Below, piece after piece: positions 37,104-46,438 of a stretch of 64,000 nt of DNA. The notes below the pieces were generated by a model. It was not told the DNA's origin. It saw nothing but the letters and a program-made list of their open reading frames with translations, and did not search any database. This DNA comes from an uncultured Nitrospira sp. (lineage in GTDB: Bacteria > Nitrospirota > Nitrospiria > Nitrospirales > Nitrospiraceae): NCBI GenBank assembly GCA_902500825.1, contig CABVRX010000002.1, positions 300,014 to 364,013 on the forward strand, given 5' to 3'. The stretch's first letter is position 1; each line of letters starts with the position of its first letter. The translations under genes were made by a program, and so were the position numbers.

Positions 37104-37637
37104 ATGGCGACACACCTGCAAGGAGTCATTCTGGTGGGACATGGCGGAATTCCAACCGATTGCCCGCAAGATTTAGTGACCAGGCTGAAGCGGCTGGAAG
37201 CCCAGCGCCGCGCAGCCAAACAACCGCCGTCTGCTGAAGAACTCGAATTAGATATGAAGATCCGGCGATGGCCGCGAACGCCATCAACCGATCCTTACCA
37301 ATCCGGCCTTCAAGCCGTCGCAGCACGATTACAGCCCCAACTCAATGATATTTTGTTCGGACTAGCCTACAACGAGTTCTGTGCTCCAACTTTGGAAGAG
37401 GCAGTGGAACACCTCGTTAGACAGGGGGCCGCTGAGATCACTGTGGCAACTACCATGTTTACTCCTGGAGGTTCTCATTCGGAGATCGAGATACCGGAAA
37501 TCTTAAACCATCTCCGGACAAAATATCCCGGTGTGGCACTCCGTTATGCCTGGCCCTTTGATCTCGAATCGGTCGCGAACACTTTAGCCGAGCAGATCCG
37601 ACGGTTCTCCACGGCAGCTCCTCACTCGGATCGGTGA
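37104..37637 (+). CDS. CbiX/SirB-type chelatase-like protein
   Basis: A 177-residue protein similar to sirohydrochlorin cobalto-/ferrochelatases of the CbiX type, which insert metal into tetrapyrroles. The N-terminal strand GVILVGHGGIPTDCP holds the active-site type histidine. The second half has GLAYNEFCAPTLEEAVEHLV and TVATTMFTPGGSHSEIEIPEI, which carries the second histidine. An unusual charged segment (about residues 30-60) separates the first strand from the rest. It lies 8 bases after the YbgA-like gene in the photolyase operon. The metal and substrate cannot be told. Confidence 0.8.
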   Translation: MATHLQGVILVGHGGIPTDCPQDLVTRLKRLEAQRRAAKQPPSAEELELDMKIRRWPRTPSTDPYQSGLQAVAARLQPQLNDILFGLAYNEFCAPTLEEAVEHLVRQGAAEITVATTMFTPGGSHSEIEIPEILNHLRTKYPGVALRYAWPFDLESVANTLAEQIRRFSTAAPHSDR

Positions 37638-37711
37638 AAAGGTCTATCAGCAGTCGGTTGGTCAGTGTAGAATGCCGACCGTAGCGGGACGCCGAACGAG
37701 GAGGACCAATA

Positions 37712-38287
37712 GTGACGGTTCGAGAGCAACTGGCAAAAGCGTTCCATGATACTCAGTCCTTTAAATGGGATCGCGACAAGGGATTCAAGCTCGCATCCGG
37801 CGAGATCAGCCCGTTCTATGTCGATTGTCGCGCCCTCATGGCGCACCCGGAGGCGCGCCGTCTGGTCGCCCAATTGGCTTACGAGGCGCTCACGGACATT
37901 GAATTCGATTGTCTGGGCGGCCTCGAACTCGGAGCCATTCCGATTGCTGTAACCATTTCTGATTTTGCCTGCGCTGCTTCGCGTCAGCGTCTCTGGCGGA
38001 CATTCGTCGTTCGCAAGCAGCCCAAAGACCATGGCCTGGGAAAGTTGATCGAAGGCAGCATTCGTCCGGACGATCGAGCCCTGATTGTGGACGACGTGCT
38101 CACGAGCGGCGGGTCGTTGCTGAAAGCGATGGGAGTCGCACGCGAGGCCGGGCTTCGAGTAGATCATGCCCTAGTCATTGTGGATCGCCAAGAACAGGCT
38201 GGAAAAGCGCGTGTGGAAAAAGAGAAGGTTCAGCTCACCAGTCTCTTAACCATTCAGGATCTCATGAACACGATGAAGAAAGACTAG
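37712..38287 (+). CDS. pyrE: Orotate phosphoribosyltransferase
   Basis: Cytoplasmic enzyme of pyrimidine synthesis that joins orotate to PRPP to make OMP. The 191-residue protein has the PRPP-binding signature DRALIVDDVLTSGGSLLKA, the catalytic loop RKQPKDHGLGKLIEG and the substrate segment SGEISPFYVDCRAL. It starts with GTG, preceded by AGGAGG. It ends 34 bases from the convergent lipoprotein gene. Confidence 0.96.
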   Translation: MTVREQLAKAFHDTQSFKWDRDKGFKLASGEISPFYVDCRALMAHPEARRLVAQLAYEALTDIEFDCLGGLELGAIPIAVTISDFACAASRQRLWRTFVVRKQPKDHGLGKLIEGSIRPDDRALIVDDVLTSGGSLLKAMGVAREAGLRVDHALVIVDRQEQAGKARVEKEKVQLTSLLTIQDLMNTMKKD

Positions 38288-38321
38288 TGCCACCTGCACG
38301 GATTGTGCATTCAGCATCTAT

Positions 38322-38639
38322 TCATTTGCACTCGAACTGAATTCCCCAGCGCCGCTCCTCTACCAACTCTTGCGCCCCATCAAGTGGACTTACGACTCGC
38401 GTGCGTCCTTTGGTTTCTCCTTCCCGAACAATGTTGTAGGATCTGCCGGTACAGTTCGCTTTTATAAGGTCAATGGCATCATTGCGGAAGGAAGAGAGCA
38501 TAGGGCCTTGTCCTTCTTTAAACGGATAGATAGCGACCCCGCCAGTGTCGTGTTGCTGAACGATCTTTGCGCCATCGGCACAGCCTCCGAACGCTAGCCA
38601 TGTCGCTGCTACGACAACTTTTATCCAACATTTGGCCAT
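38322..38639 (-). CDS. Small putative lipoprotein, function unknown
   Basis: A 105-residue protein starting at ATG 38639 with a signal sequence (WIKVVVAATWLAFGGCAD) whose lipobox (FGGC) gives a lipid-modified cysteine. The mature part contains IYPFKEGQGPMLSSFRNDAIDLIKANC and ends EERRWGIQFECK; I recognise no family. Its ATG shares one base with the stop of the upstream glycosidase-like gene (TAATG), so it is translated after it. The frame is open much further upstream, but that part overlaps the glycosidase gene. Confidence 0.75.
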   Translation of the reverse strand: MAKCWIKVVVAATWLAFGGCADGAKIVQQHDTGGVAIYPFKEGQGPMLSSFRNDAIDLIKANCTGRSYNIVREGETKGRTRVVSPLDGAQELVEERRWGIQFECK

Positions 38640-39520
38640 TATCTTGGACTGGCCCCGATTACGGTGGGTAACGGAATATGAGACCCCGTGCTTCCCCCGA
38701 ACAGACTCTTCCAGGAAGCGTGTTCTTGTACCTGTAGATCTTTTTCCCACAGCGACTCCATAATACGGACATCTGAAGAAGACCCGCCGTCCATTGCCAT
38801 CGCTTGACGTACAGCCGGAAGCGTATCCTTGAAACACCGACCGATGTCGTATAAACGAACGGCTCCGAGACTCTTCAGGAGAAGGATGTGTCCGGCCTCT
38901 GTTTCAGCGACAATCGTCTGATAGGCATGCTTCCCACTCTCGCGGACACGGATCTTGCCGCTCAGATCCAGAAGCATCAAAGCCTGTGCCGCTTCACGGT
39001 AGCGCGGCTGTCCTTCGTCGAAACTCTCTGCAGCCAAATCAAGGATCCGTGCCTTCTGTAACCCCGATGCGGACGGTTCAGCGACAAACAACCCCTGCCA
39101 CGAGGTATGGCGCCGGCTTCCCAACGGACGCCCGTCTTTATAGAGAAGACCGAGATACGCGAAGTTTTCACGGAACAACCCCGCATTAAATAGCACATGA
39201 TGGCCTGTTCGTTTCTGCCATTCGTCGATCCTGGGAGGCTCTAAGAGGCCTTCCTGGGCGTAATGATGAATGGAGAATTTCGTCCGTTCCGGATCCATAT
39301 CGACAACCAGCATGCTCGGCACGGTAGGACAAGCATCGCCTGGATTCCACACTGAAACCGCTAAGCCCTCGGAAAGGCGTTCCCACGAGATATCCTGAGC
39401 TGGACACAGGCTGGGCAGAAGAACGACGCTCAGCAGGACGACGCGTCCGGCATACTTGGCTTCTTCACACCATTGACTCCTATCCATGGCGTCCATGCAG
39501 ATACCAACCGTACCAAGCAT
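38639..39520 (-). CDS. Phosphodiester glycosidase (NAGPA/DUF2233-like) exported protein
   Basis: A 293-residue protein with an N-terminal signal segment (VVLLSVVLLPSLCPAQ) and a phosphodiester glycosidase-like domain. Family features are VLFNAGLFRENFAYLGLLYKDG, QALMLLDLSGKI, ALVEAE-type residues before HILLLKSLGAVRLYD, and the signature AMAMDGGSSSDV near the C-terminus. Relatives include the eukaryotic uncovering enzyme and bacterial exopolysaccharide proteins. The natural substrate is unknown. Several in-frame ATGs (39520, 39496, 39487) are possible starts; none has a clear ribosome-binding site. It is coupled to the downstream lipoprotein. Confidence 0.82.
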   Translation of the reverse strand: MLGTVGICMDAMDRSQWCEEAKYAGRVVLLSVVLLPSLCPAQDISWERLSEGLAVSVWNPGDACPTVPSMLVVDMDPERTKFSIHHYAQEGLLEPPRIDEWQKRTGHHVLFNAGLFRENFAYLGLLYKDGRPLGSRRHTSWQGLFVAEPSASGLQKARILDLAAESFDEGQPRYREAAQALMLLDLSGKIRVRESGKHAYQTIVAETEAGHILLLKSLGAVRLYDIGRCFKDTLPAVRQAMAMDGGSSSDVRIMESLWEKDLQVQEHASWKSLFGGSTGSHIPLPTVIGASPR

Positions 39521-39539
39521 GCAGATGATAGCTCATAGT

Positions 39540-41171
39540 TCAGGATCGTTTGACGCTTGCTGACTGCTCACTCGATTCCGGTTGTTGGTTGACTCTCATC
39601 CGATTTGTCGGTTTCACATCCAAAAGTTCCCGTACGGAGCTTGCCAACGCTTCGGGCGTAAATGGCTTCTGTAAGTACGCACTCGCAGGATCATCGGCCC
39701 CGATACCGACATCATCCGTATATCCTGAAATGAAGAGAAGCTTCAATTCCGGCTTGATCACGCGAAGGTGCCTCGCCAGTTCAGTCCCACTCATCCCCGG
39801 CATCACGACATCCGTGAGTAAGAGTTTGAGCTTCCCGATATGGGGAGTGGCCACCAGACAAGCTTCCACACCATTTCTTGCCTCAACAATGCGATATCCG
39901 AGCTTACGAAGCTCATCCCGGATGAGGACGCGAACATCCTCCTCATCCTCTACAAGAAGAATGGTTTCATGACCCTCCACTGATGTCACCGGCAGGTTCT
40001 CGTCCGTTGGTTCATCGATCTCGCTTGCGACGCGCGGGAGATATATATCGAAACGTGTCCCCACTCCTTTCTCGCTGATCACATCCAATCCTCCGCCGCT
40101 TTCGGTCACGATACCGAACACGGTCGACAGCCCGAGTCCCGTTCCCTTTCCTTCCTCCTTGGTCGTAAAAAATGGCTTAAAAATATGCTCCTGTACTTCT
40201 TTGGACATTCCGCATCCGGTATCCGACACCGAAAGTCTCACGTACTCTCCTGGCGCTATCGGATTGACGTGGTATTTCGGCTGATGGTCGAGTTCGGCCG
40301 AGGCGGTTTCGACTATGAGCTTGCCGCCGGTCGGCATCGCATCCCTGGCGTTCACGACCAGATTCATGACAACCTGTTCAACTAGTGCTGGATCAGCTTT
40401 GATGCGGAGGTCGTCCATGCTCAGTTCCAACGTCAATAGGATATCCGCTCCGATCAACCTCCGAAGCATGGTCTCTACATTATTGAGAGTGGCATTCAAG
40501 TTCTGCACTTTCGCTCCGGACGGCTGTTTTCTACTGAACGTGAGCAACTGGCGGATAAGAACCTTCGCGCGATCACCTGCTTTATGCATTTCTTCCACCC
40601 GACTTCTCAGCGGATGATCAGGCCCCATTTCACCAAGTAGAACCTGACTATGGCCCATGATGACCGTCAGCAAGTTATTGAAATCATGCGCCAGTCCCCC
40701 CGCCAGACGACCGACGGCCTCAAGTTTCTGTAGCTGCCGAAGTTGTATCTCGCTTTGCAGAAGCGCCTCTTCTGCCTGTCTTCGTGCCGCACGCGCTTGT
40801 TGCTCACGCCATACCCGGCGCACCGATGGGACAAGTCGCCCCAAATGTTCTTTGTGAATGCAATCCGTCGCTCCGCGCCGCATTTCTTCGATACACCGCG
40901 TCTCAGTCAGTGCCGCGGAGACAAAGATAAACGGCACATCAAGAACCGACTGTTGGGCTAACTCTAAGGCAGCCCCCTCATCAAACTCAGGCATGGATAA
41001 TTCGGCCAGGATGAGATCGACCTGCCCATCGTTCAACGCTGAGACAAAGGCCCGGCGAGTTTCCACGCGTCGTATCGCACAAGAGAGGCCCCCATCGATC
41101 AACACCGCCTCGATGCGATCACTCTCTTGGTGGTTAGTCTCTAGATGCAGCACTCGCAACAGAGTCGTCAT
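39540..41171 (-). CDS. Hybrid histidine kinase with N-terminal pseudo-receiver and C-terminal receiver
   Basis: A 543-residue signalling protein. Domains: a receiver-like domain (about 1-120), a coiled linker (QARAARRQAEEALLQSEIQL), a histidine kinase dimerisation domain with GGLAHDFNNLLTVIMGH (phospho-His), an HATPase (NLVVNARDAMP, DTGCGMS, GKGTGLGLS) and a C-terminal receiver (LLVEDEEDVR, LLTDVVMPGMSG, LQKPF). In the first receiver the phospho-accepting Asp is replaced by Glu57 (ILAELSMPE) and the acidic pair is missing, so it cannot be phosphorylated normally. The C-terminal receiver is intact. Frame is open to 41291; I take the ATG at 41171, just after the upstream response-regulator stop. 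Confidence 0.85.
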   Translation of the reverse strand: MTTLLRVLHLETNHQESDRIEAVLIDGGLSCAIRRVETRRAFVSALNDGQVDLILAELSMPEFDEGAALELAQQSVLDVPFIFVSAALTETRCIEEMRRGATDCIHKEHLGRLVPSVRRVWREQQARAARRQAEEALLQSEIQLRQLQKLEAVGRLAGGLAHDFNNLLTVIMGHSQVLLGEMGPDHPLRSRVEEMHKAGDRAKVLIRQLLTFSRKQPSGAKVQNLNATLNNVETMLRRLIGADILLTLELSMDDLRIKADPALVEQVVMNLVVNARDAMPTGGKLIVETASAELDHQPKYHVNPIAPGEYVRLSVSDTGCGMSKEVQEHIFKPFFTTKEEGKGTGLGLSTVFGIVTESGGGLDVISEKGVGTRFDIYLPRVASEIDEPTDENLPVTSVEGHETILLVEDEEDVRVLIRDELRKLGYRIVEARNGVEACLVATPHIGKLKLLLTDVVMPGMSGTELARHLRVIKPELKLLFISGYTDDVGIGADDPASAYLQKPFTPEALASSVRELLDVKPTNRMRVNQQPESSEQSASVKRS

Positions 41172-41178
41172 GGCAGGG

Positions 41179-41634
41179 TCATTGGGTGGAACGACAGCTT
41201 CCAGGAGGAGGTTCATTGATGACGCCCCAGAACGTTCCCAGCTCCTTAACTGCGGACAAAAATTTGTGGAACTCCACGGGCTTGACGACATACGCGTTGG
41301 CCCCTAAGGCATAGCTATCCGCAAGGTCACGCTCTTCTCGCGAGGATGTCAGCATCACGACGGGAATCGGACGAAGATTGGCGTCCGCTTTGATAGTACG
41401 CAAAACCTCGAGGCCGTTCACTTTCGGCATTTTCAGATCAAGGAATACCACGGCAGGGTTTCCTCGCAGCCGTGACTTGAATTGTCCGCGGCAATACAAG
41501 TAATCCAAGACTTCGGCGCCGTCATGACACAACACGACTTTATCGGAAATCTGCTCTGCTTCCATGGCAGCCAACGCCAACTCGGCGTCTCGGGGGTTAT
41601 CTTCGGCGAGTAGAATGGGTTTGGCCACGGTCAT
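41179..41634 (-). CDS. Single-domain response regulator (Rcp1/CheY-like)
   Basis: A 151-residue receiver domain with no output domain. It has the acidic pocket (LAEDNPRDAELAL), phospho-acceptor Asp in VVFLDLKMPKVNG, Thr/Ser in VVMLTSS and Lys in YVVKPVEFHKF. The insert DYLYCRGQFKSR is typical of the Rcp1 type that works with phytochrome-like or CHASE3 kinases. Its ATG overlaps the stop of the upstream kinase as ATGA, and the hybrid kinase follows, so it likely relays phosphate between them. Confidence 0.9.
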   Translation of the reverse strand: MTVAKPILLAEDNPRDAELALAAMEAEQISDKVVLCHDGAEVLDYLYCRGQFKSRLRGNPAVVFLDLKMPKVNGLEVLRTIKADANLRPIPVVMLTSSREERDLADSYALGANAYVVKPVEFHKFLSAVKELGTFWGVINEPPPGSCRSTQ

Positions 41635-43118
41635 GAGTCACGCCTCCTTGCCGGCAACAATACGTAGAATGTCGCTCCCTTATCCTGTACCCCTTCGGCC
41701 CAGGCTCTCCCCCCGTGACGATGAACGATCCGACGAACGTTGGCGAGGCCAATACCGGTTCCTTCGAATTCATCGGCTCGGTGCAATCTTTGAAACACTC
41801 CAAACAGTTTTGCGGCATACTGCATGTCGAATCCCACGCCGTTGTCGCGGACAAAAAGGACGATTTCGCCAGAGCTGGGATGTTCCACACCGATCTCAAC
41901 CGTGGCGATCGGCCTGGTGCTCGTAAACTTGACGGCATTTGTGATTAAATTCATAAATACTTGTCGGAGCATGGCCGGGTCGCCCTGTACTTCAGGCAAT
42001 GCAGCGATTGTCCATGATATCTTTCGTCCTTGCAAGTCCAGACGGAGATCGGAAAAGATGCTTTTGATCAATTGATCTAGATTGACGGCCGTGCGAAGCA
42101 TTTCTTGGCGTCCCATACGAGAGAAAACCAACAGGTCGTCGATCAGCTGTCCCATCTGTTTAGCGGAATCAGAAATTGTCTGCAAATACCGCGCGGCCTT
42201 CTCACTCAGCGAATGCTCGACCGATTTACGTAAGAGCGCGGCATAGCCGTCGATATGACGCAATGGCGCTCGTAGGTCGTGAGACACGGAATAGCTGAAT
42301 GCTTCAAGCTCCTTGTTTGCGGCCTCCAAGAGTTCTCCCCGACGCTGGAGTTCTCCGGCAATACGTCGCCGTTCCGTAATGTCATGCCGAATGAGGTAGT
42401 ACACCCACGCCAGCAGAACCAGCAGCATCAATGCGCCGATGCCGAGGAGTACGATGGTATTCCTTGTCCAGGCGGCGGACTCCTCTACACGTCGTGCAAC
42501 CGCTTGCCGCTCATGTAAATCCATTTCTGTAATGATTTGGTGAATGACGCCGAGCTCGCGCTTTCCCGCGCCCTCAAACGCCATTTTCTTGGTGGCTCGG
42601 AATCCGCCCTCATGAAACAAGGTGATGGCTTTGGATTCGGCACTCAGTTGCCGTTCCATCATCCGATCAAGGATTCCGATCCGTTGCCGCTGCTCCGGTG
42701 ACTCACCGACCAAGTCATTGAGATACGCGGTGAATGTCGGCTTTTGCTTTGTGACCTTCTTGTAGATCTCCAGATACGATGTTTCCCCCGTCACCAGATA
42801 ACGCCGCTGGGCATCTTCTGCTTCGATCAGCGCTGCATCAATAGTATTCAAGAGTTGAATGAGATCATGGCTGCGACCATCCAGCTCACTATTGGTCAGC
42901 AGGATGCTCGTATTGTGATAGGAGATCCCACTGACGATCAGAATTCCAACGAACACCAGGCTGAAACCGGCCAAGACACGCTGTTCGATGGTCAGCCTGT
43001 GAAACCACGCAACTGAACCGAGGAAGACAGTGGATGAACCTGCAGGGACGGAAGCTGGCGGTTTAGGCCTCTCGGTCTCTAAAAGAGGAGTCTGTGAGTG
43101 GTTGGAGGCCGATTCCAT
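41631..43118 (-). CDS. CHASE3-domain membrane sensor histidine kinase
   Basis: A 495-residue sensor kinase. Helix 1 is about residues 46-66 (VLAGFSLVFVGILIVSGIS), followed by a periplasmic CHASE3 domain (DAALIEAEDAQRRYLVTGE) and helix 2 about 220-240 (TIVLLGIGALMLLVLLAWVYYL). Then come a coiled region, the HisKA motif (FSYSVSHDLRAPLRHIDGYA) and an HATPase domain (NLITNAVKFT, DNGVGFDM, EGTGIGLANV, GRAWAEG). The signal is unknown. It is the first gene of a kinase - response regulator - hybrid kinase row, coupled by ATGA to the regulator, and lies 113 bases after the nuoN stop. Confidence 0.9.
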   Translation of the reverse strand: MESASNHSQTPLLETERPKPPASVPAGSSTVFLGSVAWFHRLTIEQRVLAGFSLVFVGILIVSGISYHNTSILLTNSELDGRSHDLIQLLNTIDAALIEAEDAQRRYLVTGETSYLEIYKKVTKQKPTFTAYLNDLVGESPEQRQRIGILDRMMERQLSAESKAITLFHEGGFRATKKMAFEGAGKRELGVIHQIITEMDLHERQAVARRVEESAAWTRNTIVLLGIGALMLLVLLAWVYYLIRHDITERRRIAGELQRRGELLEAANKELEAFSYSVSHDLRAPLRHIDGYAALLRKSVEHSLSEKAARYLQTISDSAKQMGQLIDDLLVFSRMGRQEMLRTAVNLDQLIKSIFSDLRLDLQGRKISWTIAALPEVQGDPAMLRQVFMNLITNAVKFTSTRPIATVEIGVEHPSSGEIVLFVRDNGVGFDMQYAAKLFGVFQRLHRADEFEGTGIGLANVRRIVHRHGGRAWAEGVQDKGATFYVLLPARRRDS

Positions 43119-43231
43119 CGATCAGGACGACCTACATCAGGACATTTCGGTGATCGTACGGAAGCCATACAGCGGACTGTGTCTCTATGGTGTTAATTGT
43201 AGCAGAACTCTTGAGAGGCGAAAGCAGAAAA

Positions 43232-44728
43232 CTAACCGCCTAGCGGGAGACTCGGAGGAATCATCGTCGCCGAGGGGCCGATCAAATTCGAAAACATGAG
43301 CGTTGCACTGACAACCCAGTCTGTAAACGGCTGCGGGTAGATGCCGATCACCAAAGTTCCGGCCAAACCGACATAGATCACTGCCTTCATTGGGCCACTA
43401 ACCCCGATAGGAGAGGGGTCCATCGGCTCATTGATGTACATCTGCTTCACGACGATGAGGTAATAGTACATCGAGATCACGATGTTGATCAGCCCGACCG
43501 CAATCAATGTATAGAGCCCTTCCTTTATGGCTGCCACGAAAATGTAGAGTTTACCGATGAACCCCGCAAGAGGCGGTACACCGGCCAGAGACAGCAGAAA
43601 CAGCAGCATCGCGAACGCCAGAAACGGCGACCGCCTGTTTAAGCCTCGATAGTCCTCGATTTCATCTCTTCCTATGGCCTGGCTGACGGCAATCACGACG
43701 GCGAAGGCCCCGATATTGGCGAACAAGTACGCCAGAATATAAAACAGAATGGCATCGCTTCCCATTTTGGTACCCGCCGCAAGGCCGATCAACACATTCC
43801 CGACTTGAGCAATGCCTGAATAGGCGAGCAACCGCTTGATGTTACGTTGTGCAATGGCCACGATATTGGCATAGGTCATCGACAGGATAGACACAGCCAC
43901 TAAGAAGGACACCCAGAGCGGCTTGAACGTAACCAACGCCACCAAGAAAATGCGCAACAAGATCGCAAAAGCCGCAGCTTTTGGAGCGATCGACAAAAAG
44001 GTCGTCACAGGAGTCGGCGCACCATGGTAGGTATCGGGAATCCATGCATGGAATGGAACGGCGCCGATCTTAAATCCAAGAGAAGCGAAGATCAGCAGAA
44101 ACCCGATGATCAAGCCAGGTGTTGCCTGGGCGGACGTCATGTCCGAAAAGACCAGCTTGCCGGTTTCACCATAGACAAGACTGATCCCATAGGCGAGCAG
44201 GCCAGCCGCAAAAACACCCAGGATAAAAAACTTGAGCCCTCCTTCGTTTGAAGCCAAATCATCGCGCAAATACGACACCAGAACGTAGAACCCCAGCGTT
44301 GCGAACTCCAGGCTGACAAAGACGGACAGGAGATCGTTGGCAGACGCCATGAACATCATGCCGAGTGCCGCCATGACGACGAGACAATAATACTCTCCCC
44401 TGAAAAGAGTGAAGCGATTGACGTATTCGATTGACGCGAGGATGACGAGTATCGTCGAGCCCAGAATAATGACCTTGAAAAAGATCGCCATGCGATCCAG
44501 CACGAACATGTTGCCAAAAAGCGTCCCGGAAATGTGATTGACATCAAACCAACCCAAACAGCCGAGTGTCGCCACAAGACCGGCGACGCTGAGATAGGCC
44601 AGTCGCTCCTTGGGCAGGCGAGGAAGAGAAAAATCGACGATGAGCACCACACACAGCCAGCAGGTCAGAAAGATCTCCGGCAATAAGAGCAGAAGATCGG
44701 AGAAGGTCATGTTCAACGAAAACGTCAT
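43232..44728 (-). CDS. nuoN: NADH-quinone oxidoreductase subunit N
   Basis: Antiporter-like proton-pumping membrane subunit of complex I. The 498-residue protein has about 14 helices and retains the pumping lysine in SLGFKIGAVPFHAWIPDTYHGAP, the lysine in SIAPKAAAFAI, and the central Glu of helix 5 in VFVSLEFATLGFYVLV. It overlaps nuoM2 by 4 bases (ATGA) and is the last gene of the operon. Confidence 0.96.
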   Translation of the reverse strand: MTFSLNMTFSDLLLLLPEIFLTCWLCVVLIVDFSLPRLPKERLAYLSVAGLVATLGCLGWFDVNHISGTLFGNMFVLDRMAIFFKVIILGSTILVILASIEYVNRFTLFRGEYYCLVVMAALGMMFMASANDLLSVFVSLEFATLGFYVLVSYLRDDLASNEGGLKFFILGVFAAGLLAYGISLVYGETGKLVFSDMTSAQATPGLIIGFLLIFASLGFKIGAVPFHAWIPDTYHGAPTPVTTFLSIAPKAAAFAILLRIFLVALVTFKPLWVSFLVAVSILSMTYANIVAIAQRNIKRLLAYSGIAQVGNVLIGLAAGTKMGSDAILFYILAYLFANIGAFAVVIAVSQAIGRDEIEDYRGLNRRSPFLAFAMLLFLLSLAGVPPLAGFIGKLYIFVAAIKEGLYTLIAVGLINIVISMYYYLIVVKQMYINEPMDPSPIGVSGPMKAVIYVGLAGTLVIGIYPQPFTDWVVSATLMFSNLIGPSATMIPPSLPLGG

Positions 44729-46434
44729 TCTCGACCCTCTCGCGAGACTTGAGGCGTATAGGATATAGACTTGTGTGAAGCCAGCGGGGCAGAGGAATTT
44801 TCCGGCGTTGTCGCCTGACTTCTCCTCATCTCTACTCCTTCACCGGTTTCCGCTACCGGAACCACGCGCGTAATCCTCGCAACCAACGGATCCACTCCGG
44901 AACGAACGACATCGTACAAATGCATCGGGAAAATCCCGAAGCCGATGCTGATCGAGATCATGACTAACAGAGGCAGGCGGTCGACCGTAGAGATCGCATC
45001 GTGCGCATGACTGTACTTTTGGCTCATGGGGCCGTAAAAAAGCCCTCGCATCATTTTGAACAGATACGCCAAGGTCAGAACGATGCCCAACATGGCCACA
45101 ATCACTTGGAGAGGGTACTTGTTCCAACTTCCGATGATGATCATGATCTCCGCGATAAAATTCACCGTACCGGGCATCCCGATCGAAGCCATACAGGCTA
45201 CGACGAAACAAGCGGATATGAACGGCATCTTGTTCGAAAGACCACCCAACGAGGGGATGTCGCGTGAATGGGTTTGGTCATAGACCCATCCTGCCATGGC
45301 GAAAAGCATGCCGGTCGCCATGGCATGGGCGAACATGTAGATGACGGCGCCGCTCAAGCTGATGTAATTCAAAGCCGCCATGCCAAGAAACACGTAGCCC
45401 ATGTGACTGGAACTGGAATAGCCGATCACGTATTTGGTGTCTTTAGCGTAAAACGCCACGAAGCCGCCGTAGATGATGCTGAACATGCACAAAACGGCGG
45501 CTATCGGCATCAACTCCCTGGTCGTTTCAGGGAGAATCTCGAAGGCCACCCGCATAATGGAAAAGTGCCCGAGCTTCATCAAGACACCCGCATGAAGCAT
45601 GCTGGTCGCGGCCGGCGCTGCCGCATGGCCGACCGGGGACCACGAGTGCAACGGCCACAGAGGGGCGATCGATGCAAAGCCGAAGAACACCAACACCCAG
45701 ATGATCTTGTCCAAGGTTGTGCCGAGCACCGGGATATTCATAAGATTGGCCTGCTCACGGAGCACAAGGATATCGAACGTATTTAGGCCGGCGTATTTAT
45801 AGATGAGTAAGATGCCCATGAGCGCGACGACGGCAAACGCGGAGAGGAAGAGCACCAGTTTCATCGCCGCATATTCTTTACTATTCGATCCAAAATTGAG
45901 GATAAAACCGACAGAGTCCCGCCGCTTCAACCCTTCGGGATCGGTCATCTCTAAATACTTCTTCGTGTGACTGCCCCACATCCCCAACAACAGGTACATC
46001 GGGATCACGGACATCTCATAGAAGAAATAGAGGAAGAACAAGTCGAGGGACATGAACACGCCGATCGTGGCGGCAGCCAAGATCAATAGCCAAATGTAAA
46101 ACTCTTTCGTGCGGTCTTTGATATGCCAAGACACGAAGATGCCGGCAAACAGTAGGATGGCGGACGCGAGCACGAGAGGCGTCCCGATTCCGTCCACACC
46201 GAGATGCAATGAAATACCGAGTTGCCTGGACCACTCAACCTTTTGAACAAACTGGAACCCGCCTTTCACCGGATCATACGCATAAAAGAGATACAGCGAT
46301 GCCAGCAGCGACACGCCCGCGGCGCTGACTGCAATACTTCGCACGAGCAGAGGCTGTCGATTGGAGACAAAAATCAACGCCAGAGCCCCCGCAAACGGGG
46401 CAAAAAGGATATAGAGCAGTGCGTACTCTCCCAT
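44725..46434 (-). CDS. nuoM: Second NuoM subunit (NuoM2) of a 2M-type complex I
   Basis: Extra antiporter-like subunit of complex I. The 569-residue protein keeps the helix 5 Glu (FFYEMSVIPMYLLLGMWG), the helix 8 Lys (HAGVLMKLGHFSIMR) and a late acidic residue in GMPGTVNFIAEI. The helix 7 Lys is not present: the segment reads GFASIAPLWPLHSW, with Ile256 where most NuoM have Lys. There is also an insert of about 25 residues after helix 5 (MTDPEGLKRRDSVGFILN) and a polar C-terminal tail of about 50 residues. It starts 4 bases after the other nuoM. Two nuoM genes in tandem mark the 2M complex I described in Nitrospira and some others. Confidence 0.92.
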   Translation of the reverse strand: MGEYALLYILFAPFAGALALIFVSNRQPLLVRSIAVSAAGVSLLASLYLFYAYDPVKGGFQFVQKVEWSRQLGISLHLGVDGIGTPLVLASAILLFAGIFVSWHIKDRTKEFYIWLLILAAATIGVFMSLDLFFLYFFYEMSVIPMYLLLGMWGSHTKKYLEMTDPEGLKRRDSVGFILNFGSNSKEYAAMKLVLFLSAFAVVALMGILLIYKYAGLNTFDILVLREQANLMNIPVLGTTLDKIIWVLVFFGFASIAPLWPLHSWSPVGHAAAPAATSMLHAGVLMKLGHFSIMRVAFEILPETTRELMPIAAVLCMFSIIYGGFVAFYAKDTKYVIGYSSSSHMGYVFLGMAALNYISLSGAVIYMFAHAMATGMLFAMAGWVYDQTHSRDIPSLGGLSNKMPFISACFVVACMASIGMPGTVNFIAEIMIIIGSWNKYPLQVIVAMLGIVLTLAYLFKMMRGLFYGPMSQKYSHAHDAISTVDRLPLLVMISISIGFGIFPMHLYDVVRSGVDPLVARITRVVPVAETGEGVEMRRSQATTPENSSAPLASHKSISYTPQVSREGRE

Positions 46435-46438
46435 TGAC

